Under the pieces are notes generated by a model. The model was given only the letters and a program-made list of their open reading frames with translations. It was not told the DNA's origin and searched no databases. Below, one piece after another: positions 1 through 7,906 of a DNA stretch of 54,620 bases (within the stretch, counting starts at the first letter, position 1; every line of letters begins with the position of its first letter). The translations under genes and the position numbers were made by a program. The stretch is from Spirochaetaceae bacterium (GTDB lineage: Bacteria; Spirochaetota; Spirochaetia; CADAEX01): the NCBI GenBank assembly GCA_009780675.1, contig WQZP01000016.1:1-54620 (forward strand), read 5' to 3'.

Positions 1-1821
1 CTCGTTACCCGGAGCTACAGTCGCAGACACAAGAAAAGGGCGGCCGAATGTGTAAAAGCCCCTGTCGTATACCGCAAGCCCGTTTACCACCCCTACTTTT
101 TTATCCTTAACTTCGATTTTTATCGTACCCTCTTCGATCAATGCAGAAAGCTTTTCTTCCGGCAGATTGTTCATATAATTCCGCTTTGCTATTGCTGTTT
201 CTACTGCAGATCTGTCTATTTGGCTGTCCCCAGCCTCTTTTGCCCAGTAATCAACCTCAACAAGAAGATCAAGAATTTTCGCGAATTTTGTAGAATATTT
301 TTTTCTGTGCCCAGTTAACCTGATCCCATAATCAAGTATTGCCTGCAATCCCTGCTCTGCTATTGGTTTCAAATTTCTGACTTTTATCTGTTCCTCTATA
401 AAATTTATATATTGCTGCGTGTTATCATCATTAATTTCCATTTCTGAATCAAATTCCGCAATTACCTTAAAAAATTTTTCAAAATCCTGATCCGAATTAT
501 AGAGAATGTCATAAACAGTTTCATTTCCAATTATTATTATTTTTGTATCGATTTTTACAGGTTCTGGTTTAAGAAACCCCCCTGATGGATTGAAAGGGGA
601 AATAGGCTGCTGTATTTGCACTTCTCCACTTTTTAGCGCTCTTTTTAAGTGCTCCCACGAATTTTCCTCCTGGAAAAGAGATTCTGCATCTAAAATAAGA
701 AACCCGCCAGATGCTTTTATAAGAGAACCTGCCTTTGCCATCATAAATGAAGTTTTAACCTCAACATTGTGTTCAATCCTGGTATTCTCAATTGTTCCAA
801 AAAGATTGGAAAAAGTAGGGTGAGATTCAAAAATCAAAGGGGCATTTTTTGCCTTTGAATTATCAACAAGAATATTTATCTGATACCGCTCTGCTTCATT
901 TTCATTGTAAAACTCAATACTGGTCTCATCGTCGCCCCGCTCTTCCTCTTCATCAATAAACAGATAAAGCCTTTCAAGTATATCTTTTTTTAATTCAACA
1001 AGATATTTTTTAACATCTCCCTGCCTGTATTCAGCAATAAGATCATCAATTTCCGAACTTATAATAGGTTCTATGAATTTTTTTTCCTCTTCAAGAAGCC
1101 TGTTTTCAAGCTCTATTCTGTTGTGCTGCATTTTCCGCAAAAGCTCCTGCAACACATCAAGATGCCTGAAATAATCATTTCTGATCCTTTCTTCATCTTT
1201 TGGAGTCAATTTCCCCTCTATTACCATTTGCTCTATTTCATCAAAATCAACAGGCCGCCCTTTTATGCAAGGCATTATATCGGAGATCATTTCGTTTTCC
1301 TCTGTTTTTGAGTTAACAAGGAGAAATCCGCCGGTTTTAAGATTATTTTCGAATTTTATAAGAAGTTCTTTTTCCATATTATCGTGCGATTTGATTATTG
1401 AATTTCTTTTTTTCTTGAAACTATCGCTTTCAATTCTGCTTTTTATCCTTTTACGCACTACAGTAACCAGATTACTTAGACTATTTCTGAAACTTTTTGC
1501 CCTGCCAGCGGGAAGATATAAAATTCCAGGAGCTTCCGGGCTCGAAAAGTTAAAAACACATACAACATCCCTTAAAGGAACCTCGCACTGTGAGTTTTCC
1601 AGTATTTTATTTATTGCACTGTGCCGTCCTGTCCCTGTGCTTCCTGTAACAAAAATATTGTAACCCGGCTTGCGTAATTTAGTCCCAAAAATCAGAGCTT
1701 CTGCAGCCCTTTTTTGGCCCGCAATAAAAGTTTTTTCTCCGGACTCTCTTAGAGATTTTATTAATTCAAGTGAAATACTAAATTCAAGTTCTTCTGATGT
1801 AAGTTTTTTGTATTGATTCAT
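1..1821 (-). CDS. Lon-like ATP-dependent protease (LonB/AAA_32 type), C-terminus outside window
   Basis: Reading from an ATG at 1821 towards the left edge there is an open frame of 607 codons with no stop, so the gene is cut by the window. Near the N-terminus is a P-loop of the form GSTGTGRHSAI, typical of the Lon-like family in which an AAA domain with a long helical insertion precedes an S16 protease domain. A hydrophobic Walker B-like stretch (GGFLILDAES) and a run ending GNETVYD follow. The last visible residues (VNGLAVYDRGFYTFGRP) match the beginning of the S16 Lon protease domain, so the Ser-Lys catalytic dyad should lie just outside. Expected role is cytoplasmic ATP-dependent proteolysis; substrates are unknown. 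The domain order P-loop, helical region, protease is seen or strongly implied. There is no clear Shine-Dalgarno before the ATG. Open frames on the opposite strand here are shadows. Confidence 0.88.
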   Translation of the reverse strand, partial: MNQYKKLTSEELEFSISLELIKSLRESGEKTFIAGQKRAAEALIFGTKLRKPGYNIFVTGSTGTGRHSAINKILENSQCEVPLRDVVCVFNFSSPEAPGILYLPAGRAKSFRNSLSNLVTVVRKRIKSRIESDSFKKKRNSIIKSHDNMEKELLIKFENNLKTGGFLLVNSKTEENEMISDIMPCIKGRPVDFDEIEQMVIEGKLTPKDEERIRNDYFRHLDVLQELLRKMQHNRIELENRLLEEEKKFIEPIISSEIDDLIAEYRQGDVKKYLVELKKDILERLYLFIDEEEERGDDETSIEFYNENEAERYQINILVDNSKAKNAPLIFESHPTFSNLFGTIENTRIEHNVEVKTSFMMAKAGSLIKASGGFLILDAESLFQEENSWEHLKRALKSGEVQIQQPISPFNPSGGFLKPEPVKIDTKIIIIGNETVYDILYNSDQDFEKFFKVIAEFDSEMEINDDNTQQYINFIEEQIKVRNLKPIAEQGLQAILDYGIRLTGHRKKYSTKFAKILDLLVEVDYWAKEAGDSQIDRSAVETAIAKRNYMNNLPEEKLSALIEEGTIKIEVKDKKVGVVNGLAVYDRGFYTFGRPFLVSATVAPGNE

Positions 1822-1888
1822 ATAAAGAATAATATTGTAAAGTAGCAGTTTGTTGTCAAGGATAGTATAAAAATATATACTGATTTTT

Positions 1889-2650
1889 ATGCATATTATG
1901 GAAATTGACAGATTTTTTCACGAACTTTTGCCTATTGATATTACAAAAAAAGCAGATAGAGCAATCAATGGGCTTCAAGTCTCAAATAAGTCGCAAAAAG
2001 TGTCAAAAATAGCTTTTGCGGTTGACGCATCTCTTGAATCTTTCAAAAGAGCAGCCCAAAGCAACGCAGATATGCTTTTTGTTCATCACGGCATTTTCTG
2101 GGGAGCAGAAAAAGCAATCACAGGAGATTTTTTTAACCGTATTTCGTTCTTGATAGAAAATAATATTGCCCTTTACGCTGTCCACATTCCTCTTGATATT
2201 CATCCGGAAATAGGAAATAACATATCTGTTGCCAAAAAAGCAGGGCTTGAGGAAATAGAAAGTTTTGGCGAATATAATGGAATAAAAATAGGTTATAAAG
2301 GGATTTTTACAAACCCCCTAAGTTGTGACGAAATTCTTCTTGCTTTAGGGTTTAATGCAGCGGAAATGCTTGCTGTATTAAAGTTCGGCAAAGAAAAATG
2401 CAAAAGCGCTGCTGTTATTGCAGGAGGCGCTTGCAGTACAGTGGGGCAAGCTATTGATGAAAATGTTGACCTCTATATTACAGGAGAAGTAACACATCAG
2501 ATTTATCATCAGTGCCTTGAGGCTAAAATAAATGTTATTTCTGCTGGCCACTACTTAACAGAAACTTTTGGTGTAAAAAATGTTGAAAAAGTGGTTCGTG
2601 AAAAACTTGACCTGGAAACTTGTTTTATAGATGTACCTACAGGGTTGTAA
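1889..2650 (+). CDS. Nif3-like dinuclear metal centre protein (YbgI/DUF34 family)
   Basis: A 253-residue protein of the usual length for the short bacterial Nif3/YbgI form. Metal-ligand motifs are visible in order: HHGIFW about residue 67, HIPLDIHPEIGNN about residue 100, GEVTHQIYH about residue 207 and AGHYLTE about residue 229. Members form hexameric toroids with two metal ions per subunit; the biochemical role is unsettled, with GTP cyclohydrolase I-like or metal-insertase functions suggested for relatives. Two ATGs, 1889 and 1898, are both possible and neither has a good ribosome binding site. It is transcribed away from the Lon-like gene and is followed 57 nt later by lspA on the same strand. 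Family assignment is firm; function is not. Confidence 0.9.
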   Translation: MHIMEIDRFFHELLPIDITKKADRAINGLQVSNKSQKVSKIAFAVDASLESFKRAAQSNADMLFVHHGIFWGAEKAITGDFFNRISFLIENNIALYAVHIPLDIHPEIGNNISVAKKAGLEEIESFGEYNGIKIGYKGIFTNPLSCDEILLALGFNAAEMLAVLKFGKEKCKSAAVIAGGACSTVGQAIDENVDLYITGEVTHQIYHQCLEAKINVISAGHYLTETFGVKNVEKVVREKLDLETCFIDVPTGL

Positions 2651-2707
2651 CAGGCCGGCAAAATCAATTTGCGTAGCAACCCAGTTTTATTTTTTGTGAG
2701 GGAATAA

Positions 2708-3244
2708 GTGAATTTAAAAAATAAACTAATACCATTTTCTATTACTTTTTTTGTAATACTCGTAGATCAAATTACCAAGTATATTGTTGTAAAAACCGTA
2801 CCGCTATTTGTTATAAAATTCTCATTTTTTGATGAATTTTTGCGAATTGTGCACGTAAGAAATAAGGCAATAGCTTTTAGCATTGGAAGCGGGCTTCCGG
2901 ATGATGTCCGAACCATAGCTTTCTCTATTTTTCCGCTTATTATACTCATATTGCTTATTATTTATATTTTTAGGACCAATGAGTTTACCATACCACAGAG
3001 GTGGTTTCTTTCCGGCATTATTGGCGGCGGGTTTGGGAATCTTATAGACAGGTTTTTCCGGCCAGACGGTGTTGTTGATTTTATTGATGTTAAATTTTTC
3101 GGAATTTTCGGGCTTGAGAGATGGCCTACTTTTAATGTTGCAGATTCAGCAATAGTTGTTTGCGGTATTTTACTTTTTGCTTCGCTTTTTTTTAAGAGTA
3201 AAAAGAGTCCAGAAACAATGGATTCCGTAACAAGTACGGAATGA
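2708..3244 (+). CDS. lspA: Prolipoprotein signal peptidase (signal peptidase II)
   Basis: This 178-residue, four-helix inner-membrane aspartyl protease removes signal peptides from lipoproteins after diacylglyceryl transfer. The GTG start at 2708 follows GTGAGGGA at suitable spacing. An early VDQITK segment, the GNLIDR motif about residue 110, and the catalytic aspartates in VVDFID (Asp124) and FNVADS (Asp146) are all present, so it should be active. The usual N-x-GAAF motif is altered to RNKAIAFS. The last ten or so codons and the TGA stop lie in a GC-rich palindromic repeat (3212-3246) that is repeated 74 nt downstream. The tail after the fourth membrane helix is therefore probably repeat-derived. 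Substrates include the predicted lipoproteins encoded at 12370 and 20789. Confidence 0.95.
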   Translation: MNLKNKLIPFSITFFVILVDQITKYIVVKTVPLFVIKFSFFDEFLRIVHVRNKAIAFSIGSGLPDDVRTIAFSIFPLIILILLIIYIFRTNEFTIPQRWFLSGIIGGGFGNLIDRFFRPDGVVDFIDVKFFGIFGLERWPTFNVADSAIVVCGILLFASLFFKSKKSPETMDSVTSTE

Positions 3245-3320
3245 CGTGGGGCTTAGTGTCACCCCGGACTAGATCCGGGGCCTCCGAAACAGTGGATTCC
3301 GTAACAAGTACGGAATGACG
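3212..3320. repeat. Tandem pair of GC-rich palindromic repeats
   Basis: Two near-identical 35-nt copies, 3212-3246 and 3286-3320, differ only in gaaacaatgg versus gaaacagtgg. Each contains a hairpin with arms ATTCCGT and ACGGAAT followed by GACG. Between them lies a second palindrome, CCCCGGACTAGATCCGGGG. The first copy encodes the end of LspA, including its stop codon. The pair sits between the convergent ends of lspA and the gene at 3326, where hairpins could act on 3' ends, but there is no T-run. A related layout (hairpin, ATGACG, then CCCGGACT) recurs at 12303-12351. Confidence 0.85.
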
Positions 3321-3325
3321 AAAAC

Positions 3326-4963
3326 TTAATAACCGTCGGACATTGCCCTGTTCATGTCTTTTTTATAAAGCTCGTTATAAACAAAGCCCCTGTTTCTAAG
3401 CTTGTCCTTGAGGTCTTGAGGAAAGGGGATATTTCGCCAAAAAACACCTCTTACATCCCTTTCAAGCTTTTGCATCCCATCTGCCTCTTTTGTTACCCAA
3501 AGATAATAATTTTGCATAAAAGATTCTTTTACATCACCGCGCATTTTTTGATCTGTAAACCATTGATAATACCGGCCAGTAAGCCCTTCTTCCATCCAGT
3601 AATATGAAGCAGTTTCTTTAGCAGTCTGCCACCGCAGATCTGCCATAGCATAAATTATTGCTGTTTTTAAATCTTTTGAAAACATAGGGATCCCTATTCT
3701 TCCTCTCCCTGTTGCCCTGTTGAATTTTTCATAAGGTTCCCAGCAAACCCCAACTTCCCCATAACTTGGCAGCAATATAGTGTATGGAACAATCCTGTTT
3801 GTCTGACGCTTGAATGTTCTTTGAAAAAGACCTGGATCAACTTTTTCAACTTCCGCCATTGTTGTTATTACATTTTCGCGCGTTGCAATATCGATCATGC
3901 TTGTTCTCATATACTGTTGCATTAAAATTGGAAAGTGATTCCCCTTTTTCCCAACAGTCATTTTAATCATTTGCCTGAGGGTCATGAATTCTTCTATTAA
4001 TACCTGAGAATCAACAGCTTCTTCGCCCCCTTCTTCCTTTGCTTTTTCTTCAAGTTCTTTTAGTTTCTCTGTAGAATTGTCCATATTATCAATTGCAAGA
4101 GAGAGTTCCTTGTCGGATTGCAACAGTCTTTTGGAAAATTCCTGTATTTCGCTTAAAAAAGTTCTCTGCTCAGAAGAATATGGAGCTATTAGATTCCCAT
4201 ATCTTGTAATAAGTTCATGTTTTTTAATGACAGCAGCTTTTTCCATCAGAAGGGCTTCCATATCTGTAATTTGTAATGCTTTTTGTTTCATAAGAGTAAA
4301 AACTGACTCTTTATGCGCACGTTCCCGGTCAAGAGCAATATTTGCTTTTCTTGCCTGTTTTTTCCCCTTTCCTTTTTTTGTTTCATCAACAATCGAAGGG
4401 TTTATATCCCCGGAAGATATTTTAGAAAGCCATTCATCTATATAGAATATAGGTTCGCCAGTATCATTATTTTCTATTACTTTGGAAAGCAAAAGCCGCT
4501 GCTCTTTACTTATAAGTGTTTGCAGCAGTACGCCAAACCGTAAAAGCATTTTTTTAGGTACAGGAAGTGTTCTGCTTATTTTGCCTGCAATCGAAGCCCC
4601 AAGCTGCCAATATGCTACTATAAGCCTTTCCCTGTGCAATAATTTATCTTTTGGTTCTTCTGTTTTTAAAAAATTTGAAAGAAGAACGTGTATTTTTTGA
4701 GATATTTCCCCTTCTCCGGAAAGCACTATTTTGTAATAATCTTTGTCCGTAAAATAAGGCTTTGGATCTTCTTCGAATTTGGTGATTTCTGCAAATTTTG
4801 GCTTGATTGCAATGCCATCGCCATGAGAAATCTCTTCCGTGTCCTTTGCTTCATCTGTAAAAAGGTCGAAAAAGTCGGGATTATCCGAATCATCGTCGTC
4901 AACTCCAATGAGATCTGCTATTTCTGGGTCAAGTTCATCTGAATCTTTCTTTGAATCACTCAT
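3326..4963 (-). CDS. Conserved-looking hypothetical protein downstream of tRNA-Ala
   Basis: A 545-residue soluble protein with no signal peptide or membrane helix. The N-terminal 60 residues are very acidic. The centre (about 195-330) is charged and probably helical or coiled-coil, including a KKGKGKKQARKA basic patch. The last 170 residues look like a folded domain rich in aromatics (EVGVCWEPYEKF, DLRWQTAKETASYYWMEEGLTGRYYQWF). I do not recognise a named family; it resembles large treponemal hypotheticals, which is only an impression. It starts 11 nt after tRNA-Ala on the same strand with an A/T-only gap and no Shine-Dalgarno, so it is probably co-transcribed with the tRNA. Composition matches the neighbours. 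Function unknown. Confidence 0.85.
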   Translation of the reverse strand: MSDSKKDSDELDPEIADLIGVDDDDSDNPDFFDLFTDEAKDTEEISHGDGIAIKPKFAEITKFEEDPKPYFTDKDYYKIVLSGEGEISQKIHVLLSNFLKTEEPKDKLLHRERLIVAYWQLGASIAGKISRTLPVPKKMLLRFGVLLQTLISKEQRLLLSKVIENNDTGEPIFYIDEWLSKISSGDINPSIVDETKKGKGKKQARKANIALDRERAHKESVFTLMKQKALQITDMEALLMEKAAVIKKHELITRYGNLIAPYSSEQRTFLSEIQEFSKRLLQSDKELSLAIDNMDNSTEKLKELEEKAKEEGGEEAVDSQVLIEEFMTLRQMIKMTVGKKGNHFPILMQQYMRTSMIDIATRENVITTMAEVEKVDPGLFQRTFKRQTNRIVPYTILLPSYGEVGVCWEPYEKFNRATGRGRIGIPMFSKDLKTAIIYAMADLRWQTAKETASYYWMEEGLTGRYYQWFTDQKMRGDVKESFMQNYYLWVTKEADGMQKLERDVRGVFWRNIPFPQDLKDKLRNRGFVYNELYKKDMNRAMSDGY

Positions 4964-4974
4964 TTTTTATTTTA

Positions 4975-5048
4975 TGGAGATGATGGGAATTGAACCCATG
5001 GCCTCGTGAATGCCATTCACGCGCTCTAGCCAACTGAGCTACACCCCC
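4975..5048 (-). tRNA. tRNA-Ala (anticodon GGC)
   Basis: Read on the minus strand, the sequence folds into a full cloverleaf. The acceptor stem is GGGGGTG with CATCTCC, including the G3:U70 pair that marks alanine tRNAs. The D arm is GCTC/GAGC, the anticodon stem CGTGA/TCACG, and the loop ATGGCAT places GGC at positions 34-36. The T arm is ATGGG-TTCAATT-CCCAT. The discriminator base is A at 4975. The 3' CCA is not encoded, so it must be added after 3' trimming. It lies 11 nt upstream of the CDS starting at 4963. Confidence 0.97.
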
Positions 5049-5073
5049 ATTTTTCCTTATTATGATGATATAT

Positions 5074-5101
5074 TGTATACTATATTAAAGCATTTGTTCA
5101 A
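5074..5101 (-). promoter_or_regulatory. Promoter of tRNA-Ala and the gene behind it
   Basis: On the minus strand TTGAAC (5101-5096), 16 nt, then TATACA (5079-5074) match sigma-70-type hexamers. Transcription would begin near 5067, about 19 nt before the mature tRNA. No other promoter is visible between the tRNA and the gene at 4963. Confidence 0.6.
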
Positions 5102-5151
5102 TAATATTTGTTTTTTGCATTAATATGAATGAAATTTTTAATAAAAAGTTC

Positions 5152-5180
5152 TTGCATATTTTTATATAAAATTTTATTAT
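5152..5180 (+). promoter_or_regulatory. Promoter for the outer-membrane-type protein gene
   Basis: TTGCAT (5152-5157), 17 nt, TATTAT (5175-5180), each five of six to consensus at ideal spacing. The start would be near 5187, giving a leader of about 185 nt before the ATG at 5371. The leader contains a perfect 6-bp hairpin ACTGTT/AACAGT at 5279-5296. I see no recognised riboswitch. The 5049-5370 interval holds only this promoter, the opposing tRNA promoter and the leader. Confidence 0.65.
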
Positions 5181-5370
5181 AGTACAGTGAAATCGGAACT
5201 TATTTTGATATAAGGAATAGGCCGATAAGTACAATATCAACGCAGTAAATGGCAGGTATTCTTGCTTTTTACATATAGACTGTTTTTGTGAACAGTTAAT
5301 TAGCCATGATAGACGCCCAAAGTGAGAGGTAGGGGGAGATTTGTCGTGGAAAAGAGGAGTTTTAAAAGAA

Positions 5371-6864
5371 ATGAAACTAAACAAAATCTTTATTTTGGGT
5401 ATAATTCTTGTTTCTTTTGTTTTTGTACAAAATGCGACAGCGCAACTGTGGGATCCTGTGGCAGGAGATCCATTGACGAACATCACTGATCCATTATGGG
5501 TTCGAGCAGATCAACCACAGTCATTGACAAACCAGGCTACAGCAGGAGTTTTTACAACAGATGTGGACAATTTCATGGATGTTAAAAATTTCCAGGAAGT
5601 AGATATGGAAAGATATTTCATTTTTCTACAAGCTGGTCCAAATCTTCTTAATGCAGCTTCTGAGGAATTTGATGGTCTTAGCTTTGGACTTGCAAGACGT
5701 TTTGGAAGAAGCTACCTTGGATTTTTCTATTCAGGAAGTATTGTAGAAAGAGATGCTAGTACAAGAAAAGTGCCAGCAAATGCAAACTCTGCTATGAGAG
5801 AAGATTCTAATGCTTATTGGAGAAATACATTAAGTATTCTTTTTGGGAATGATTCATTCGGTGGTTTAAAGCTTGATTTGCTCTATCTTAGAGACAATGA
5901 TAGATCTAGAGTTAGGAATAATAGTAATCCTGGTGCTCTTCCTGGTGATACTACTGGTAATGTTAACCAAGAATACAGAATTACGGAAAAAGCAGGAAAC
6001 ATTGGACTCGGTTTAACATGGGGTAATGCTTTTGAAGTTGGAAATGGTGTTTTAAAACCAGAAATTGGTTTTTCATACCTTCGTGGCGGTACTACTGAGA
6101 TGAGACAAGTGCTTTCAGCAACTAATAATATAACTAGAACAGACAGAGATAATTCTTATTTCGCATTTTTCTTGGGTGCAGAATATGAATTTGAAAGAAA
6201 CGACAACAGACAATCAACATTATCTTTGGTTTATAGACAAGCCAGAACTCTTTATCCAAATATTGCAACTCAAACATTGTGGGTAAGTGATGCTGGGACC
6301 ATACAAACGCAGAATGAGCATGTTATAGGAAAAGCAGCAAGGTTGCATACAATAGAAGTAGATTTCGATACTATCTATGATGTTACAGAAAGACTTCAGG
6401 CAGGATATAGACTTGGACTTATTTTTGGATATTTTTCAGCAGAACTTGCAAATGTTTTTATGCAATTAGATAATACAGGCACAATTATCCCTTCCCCTGG
6501 TGTTGGTTGGTATACTGATGAATTCTTTTCACATGAACGCGCTCAATATACAATAACTCCTACAGTAGGGACTGGCTTTATCTATCAATTGGTTCAAGAT
6601 CGTTTTAATTTAAATGGTGGTTTTGCAGTACAACTTCCAACATATACTCGAACAGTTGAAAGAGATACTCGTCCTCCTGTTACTTCGTATAATGTTGATG
6701 ATAGAACAATGACTTGGTCACCAATGATGACATCAGCTACTATTGGAGCTACTTTATTTATAACACCAGGTTTTGAAATTGATATGCTTGCTGGTAGTAT
6801 TGTTGGTGGCGCAGCAGATGTTGATGTTTCACAAGTTACTTTAATGGGTACAATTAGAAGATAA
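5371..6864 (+). CDS. Probable outer-membrane beta-barrel protein
   Basis: A 497-residue exported protein. I chose the ATG at 5371 because GAGG lies about 10 nt upstream and it is followed directly by a classic signal peptide (MKLNKIFILGIILVSFVFV, cleavage probably after NATA). An in-frame TTG at 5341 would prepend residues that disrupt the signal. The mature chain is Gly/Asn/Thr-rich, with many alternating amphipathic stretches (SFGLARRFGRSYLGFFYSG, NIGLGLTWGNAF, FAFFLGAEYEFER), as expected of transmembrane beta strands. It ends LMGTIRR rather than in an aromatic residue. No family is recognised. It is monocistronic, with its own strong-looking promoter, long leader and terminators, and AT-rich codon choice, all consistent with an abundant surface protein. 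Porin, adhesin or transporter function cannot be told. Confidence 0.8.
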   Translation: MKLNKIFILGIILVSFVFVQNATAQLWDPVAGDPLTNITDPLWVRADQPQSLTNQATAGVFTTDVDNFMDVKNFQEVDMERYFIFLQAGPNLLNAASEEFDGLSFGLARRFGRSYLGFFYSGSIVERDASTRKVPANANSAMREDSNAYWRNTLSILFGNDSFGGLKLDLLYLRDNDRSRVRNNSNPGALPGDTTGNVNQEYRITEKAGNIGLGLTWGNAFEVGNGVLKPEIGFSYLRGGTTEMRQVLSATNNITRTDRDNSYFAFFLGAEYEFERNDNRQSTLSLVYRQARTLYPNIATQTLWVSDAGTIQTQNEHVIGKAARLHTIEVDFDTIYDVTERLQAGYRLGLIFGYFSAELANVFMQLDNTGTIIPSPGVGWYTDEFFSHERAQYTITPTVGTGFIYQLVQDRFNLNGGFAVQLPTYTRTVERDTRPPVTSYNVDDRTMTWSPMMTSATIGATLFITPGFEIDMLAGSIVGGAADVDVSQVTLMGTIRR

Positions 6865-6887
6865 TATAAAGTTTTATTAGGGTTTTT

Positions 6888-6969
6888 GTCCCTTTACCAG
6901 GGACAAGGCTTTTTAACTTTTACTAACAGTATTAGGCATAGTACGATGAGTACTATGCCTAATTTTTTT
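6888..6969 (+). terminator. Two hairpins ending the outer-membrane protein gene
   Basis: The first stem-loop, GTCCC/GGGAC at 6888-6904, is followed by a short T-rich stretch. The second is a strong intrinsic terminator: ATTAGGCATAGTAC (6931-6944), loop GATGA, perfect complementary arm (6950-6963), then seven or more T residues to 6969. Confidence 0.9.
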
Positions 6970-7034
6970 GCATAATTATGAAGCGCTGCACCTTATAGAC
7001 ACCCGCTATTTAATAGGCTATATTTAAAAAAATC

Positions 7035-7847
7035 ATGACAACTATTAAACCTCTTGTTAAATATGTAAAAAAAGCTGCGGAACGGGCAGTAAAAGAGCAA
7101 TACAAAGTAAAAAGAAATTTTAAGAGCGATGGCTCTGTTATTACATATATAGACAAGGAATTAAATGAATATCTTTCAAAAGCTATTTTTTCTCTTTATC
7201 CAGAATCAAATTTGATTACAGAAGAGTCCAAATCTTGTGATCCCAACGAAGATCAGGATCAAAACAAAGAGTATTGTTTTGTTGTTGACCCAATAGATGG
7301 TACAGATGCTTTTAGCCAGTTTATGCCTGGCTGGTGCGTTGCTGTAGGGCTATTAAAAAAAGGGGAGCCAATTGCAGGTATTATATATGCCCCTTTGTGG
7401 GGAGGGAAAAAAGGGACATTTATATATTCAGATATCAATGGACCTGTTTTCATAAATGGAGAAAAATTGTCTGCAGATAAAACAACATACTCATACTCAC
7501 TTGAAAAAGAAGTTCAAATTGCTACTGCATCAAAAGCACACCATTTTTTTAATTTTTCCTCTTTTAAAGGCAAAGTAAGAATAACAGGCTCTGCTGTGCT
7601 TAATATTGTTGCCCCACTAATCCATAATGGTATAGGTGGCGCTGTTATTCCAAAATGCAGTATATGGGATATTGCAGCTCCTCATGCTATTATAAAAAAA
7701 GCAGGGCTTAAATTTTTATATTTTGATGGGTCTAATGTGGACTATAGAGACCTATATGATCGGTCGATAATAAAGAATACCATCATTTGCGGTTATGAAA
7801 ATGTTTGTGAAATAATAAAAAATAATTTTATTAAAATTAATCAGTAA
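7035..7847 (+). CDS. Inositol monophosphatase/CysQ-family phosphatase
   Basis: A 270-residue Mg2+-dependent, Li+-sensitive-type phosphatase. The metal-binding acidic pair TEES at about 62-65, the signature DPIDGTDAF at 85-93 and a C-terminal CSIWDIAAPHAI motif about residue 212 are present, so the active site looks intact. Relatives hydrolyse inositol monophosphates, fructose bisphosphate or 3'-phosphoadenosine 5'-phosphate; the DPIDGTDAF variant with a long gap after the first acidic motif leans slightly to the PAP-phosphatase (CysQ) side, but no sulfate genes are adjacent. The ATG at 7035 has no clear Shine-Dalgarno. The gene follows a terminator and precedes the HD-GYP gene by 59 nt. Substrate is uncertain. 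Confidence 0.85.
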   Translation: MTTIKPLVKYVKKAAERAVKEQYKVKRNFKSDGSVITYIDKELNEYLSKAIFSLYPESNLITEESKSCDPNEDQDQNKEYCFVVDPIDGTDAFSQFMPGWCVAVGLLKKGEPIAGIIYAPLWGGKKGTFIYSDINGPVFINGEKLSADKTTYSYSLEKEVQIATASKAHHFFNFSSFKGKVRITGSAVLNIVAPLIHNGIGGAVIPKCSIWDIAAPHAIIKKAGLKFLYFDGSNVDYRDLYDRSIIKNTIICGYENVCEIIKNNFIKINQ

Positions 7848-7906
7848 AAATTATATACTGTTTTTGAAGATTTAAAGTTTTAATTATACGGGAAGATTTA
7901 TATATA

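Noticed and set aside
590-1663. Plus-strand open frames of up to 132 codons at the left end
   Set aside because: They lie opposite the Lon-like gene, whose protein has clear family motifs; the plus-strand peptides have none.
3212-3320. CRISPR-like repeat
   Set aside because: Only two copies with palindromic content; no spacer series and no cas genes.
5305-5331. Possible 8-codon upstream frame (MIDAQSER) in the outer-membrane protein leader
   Set aside because: No ribosome site; frames this short are expected by chance.
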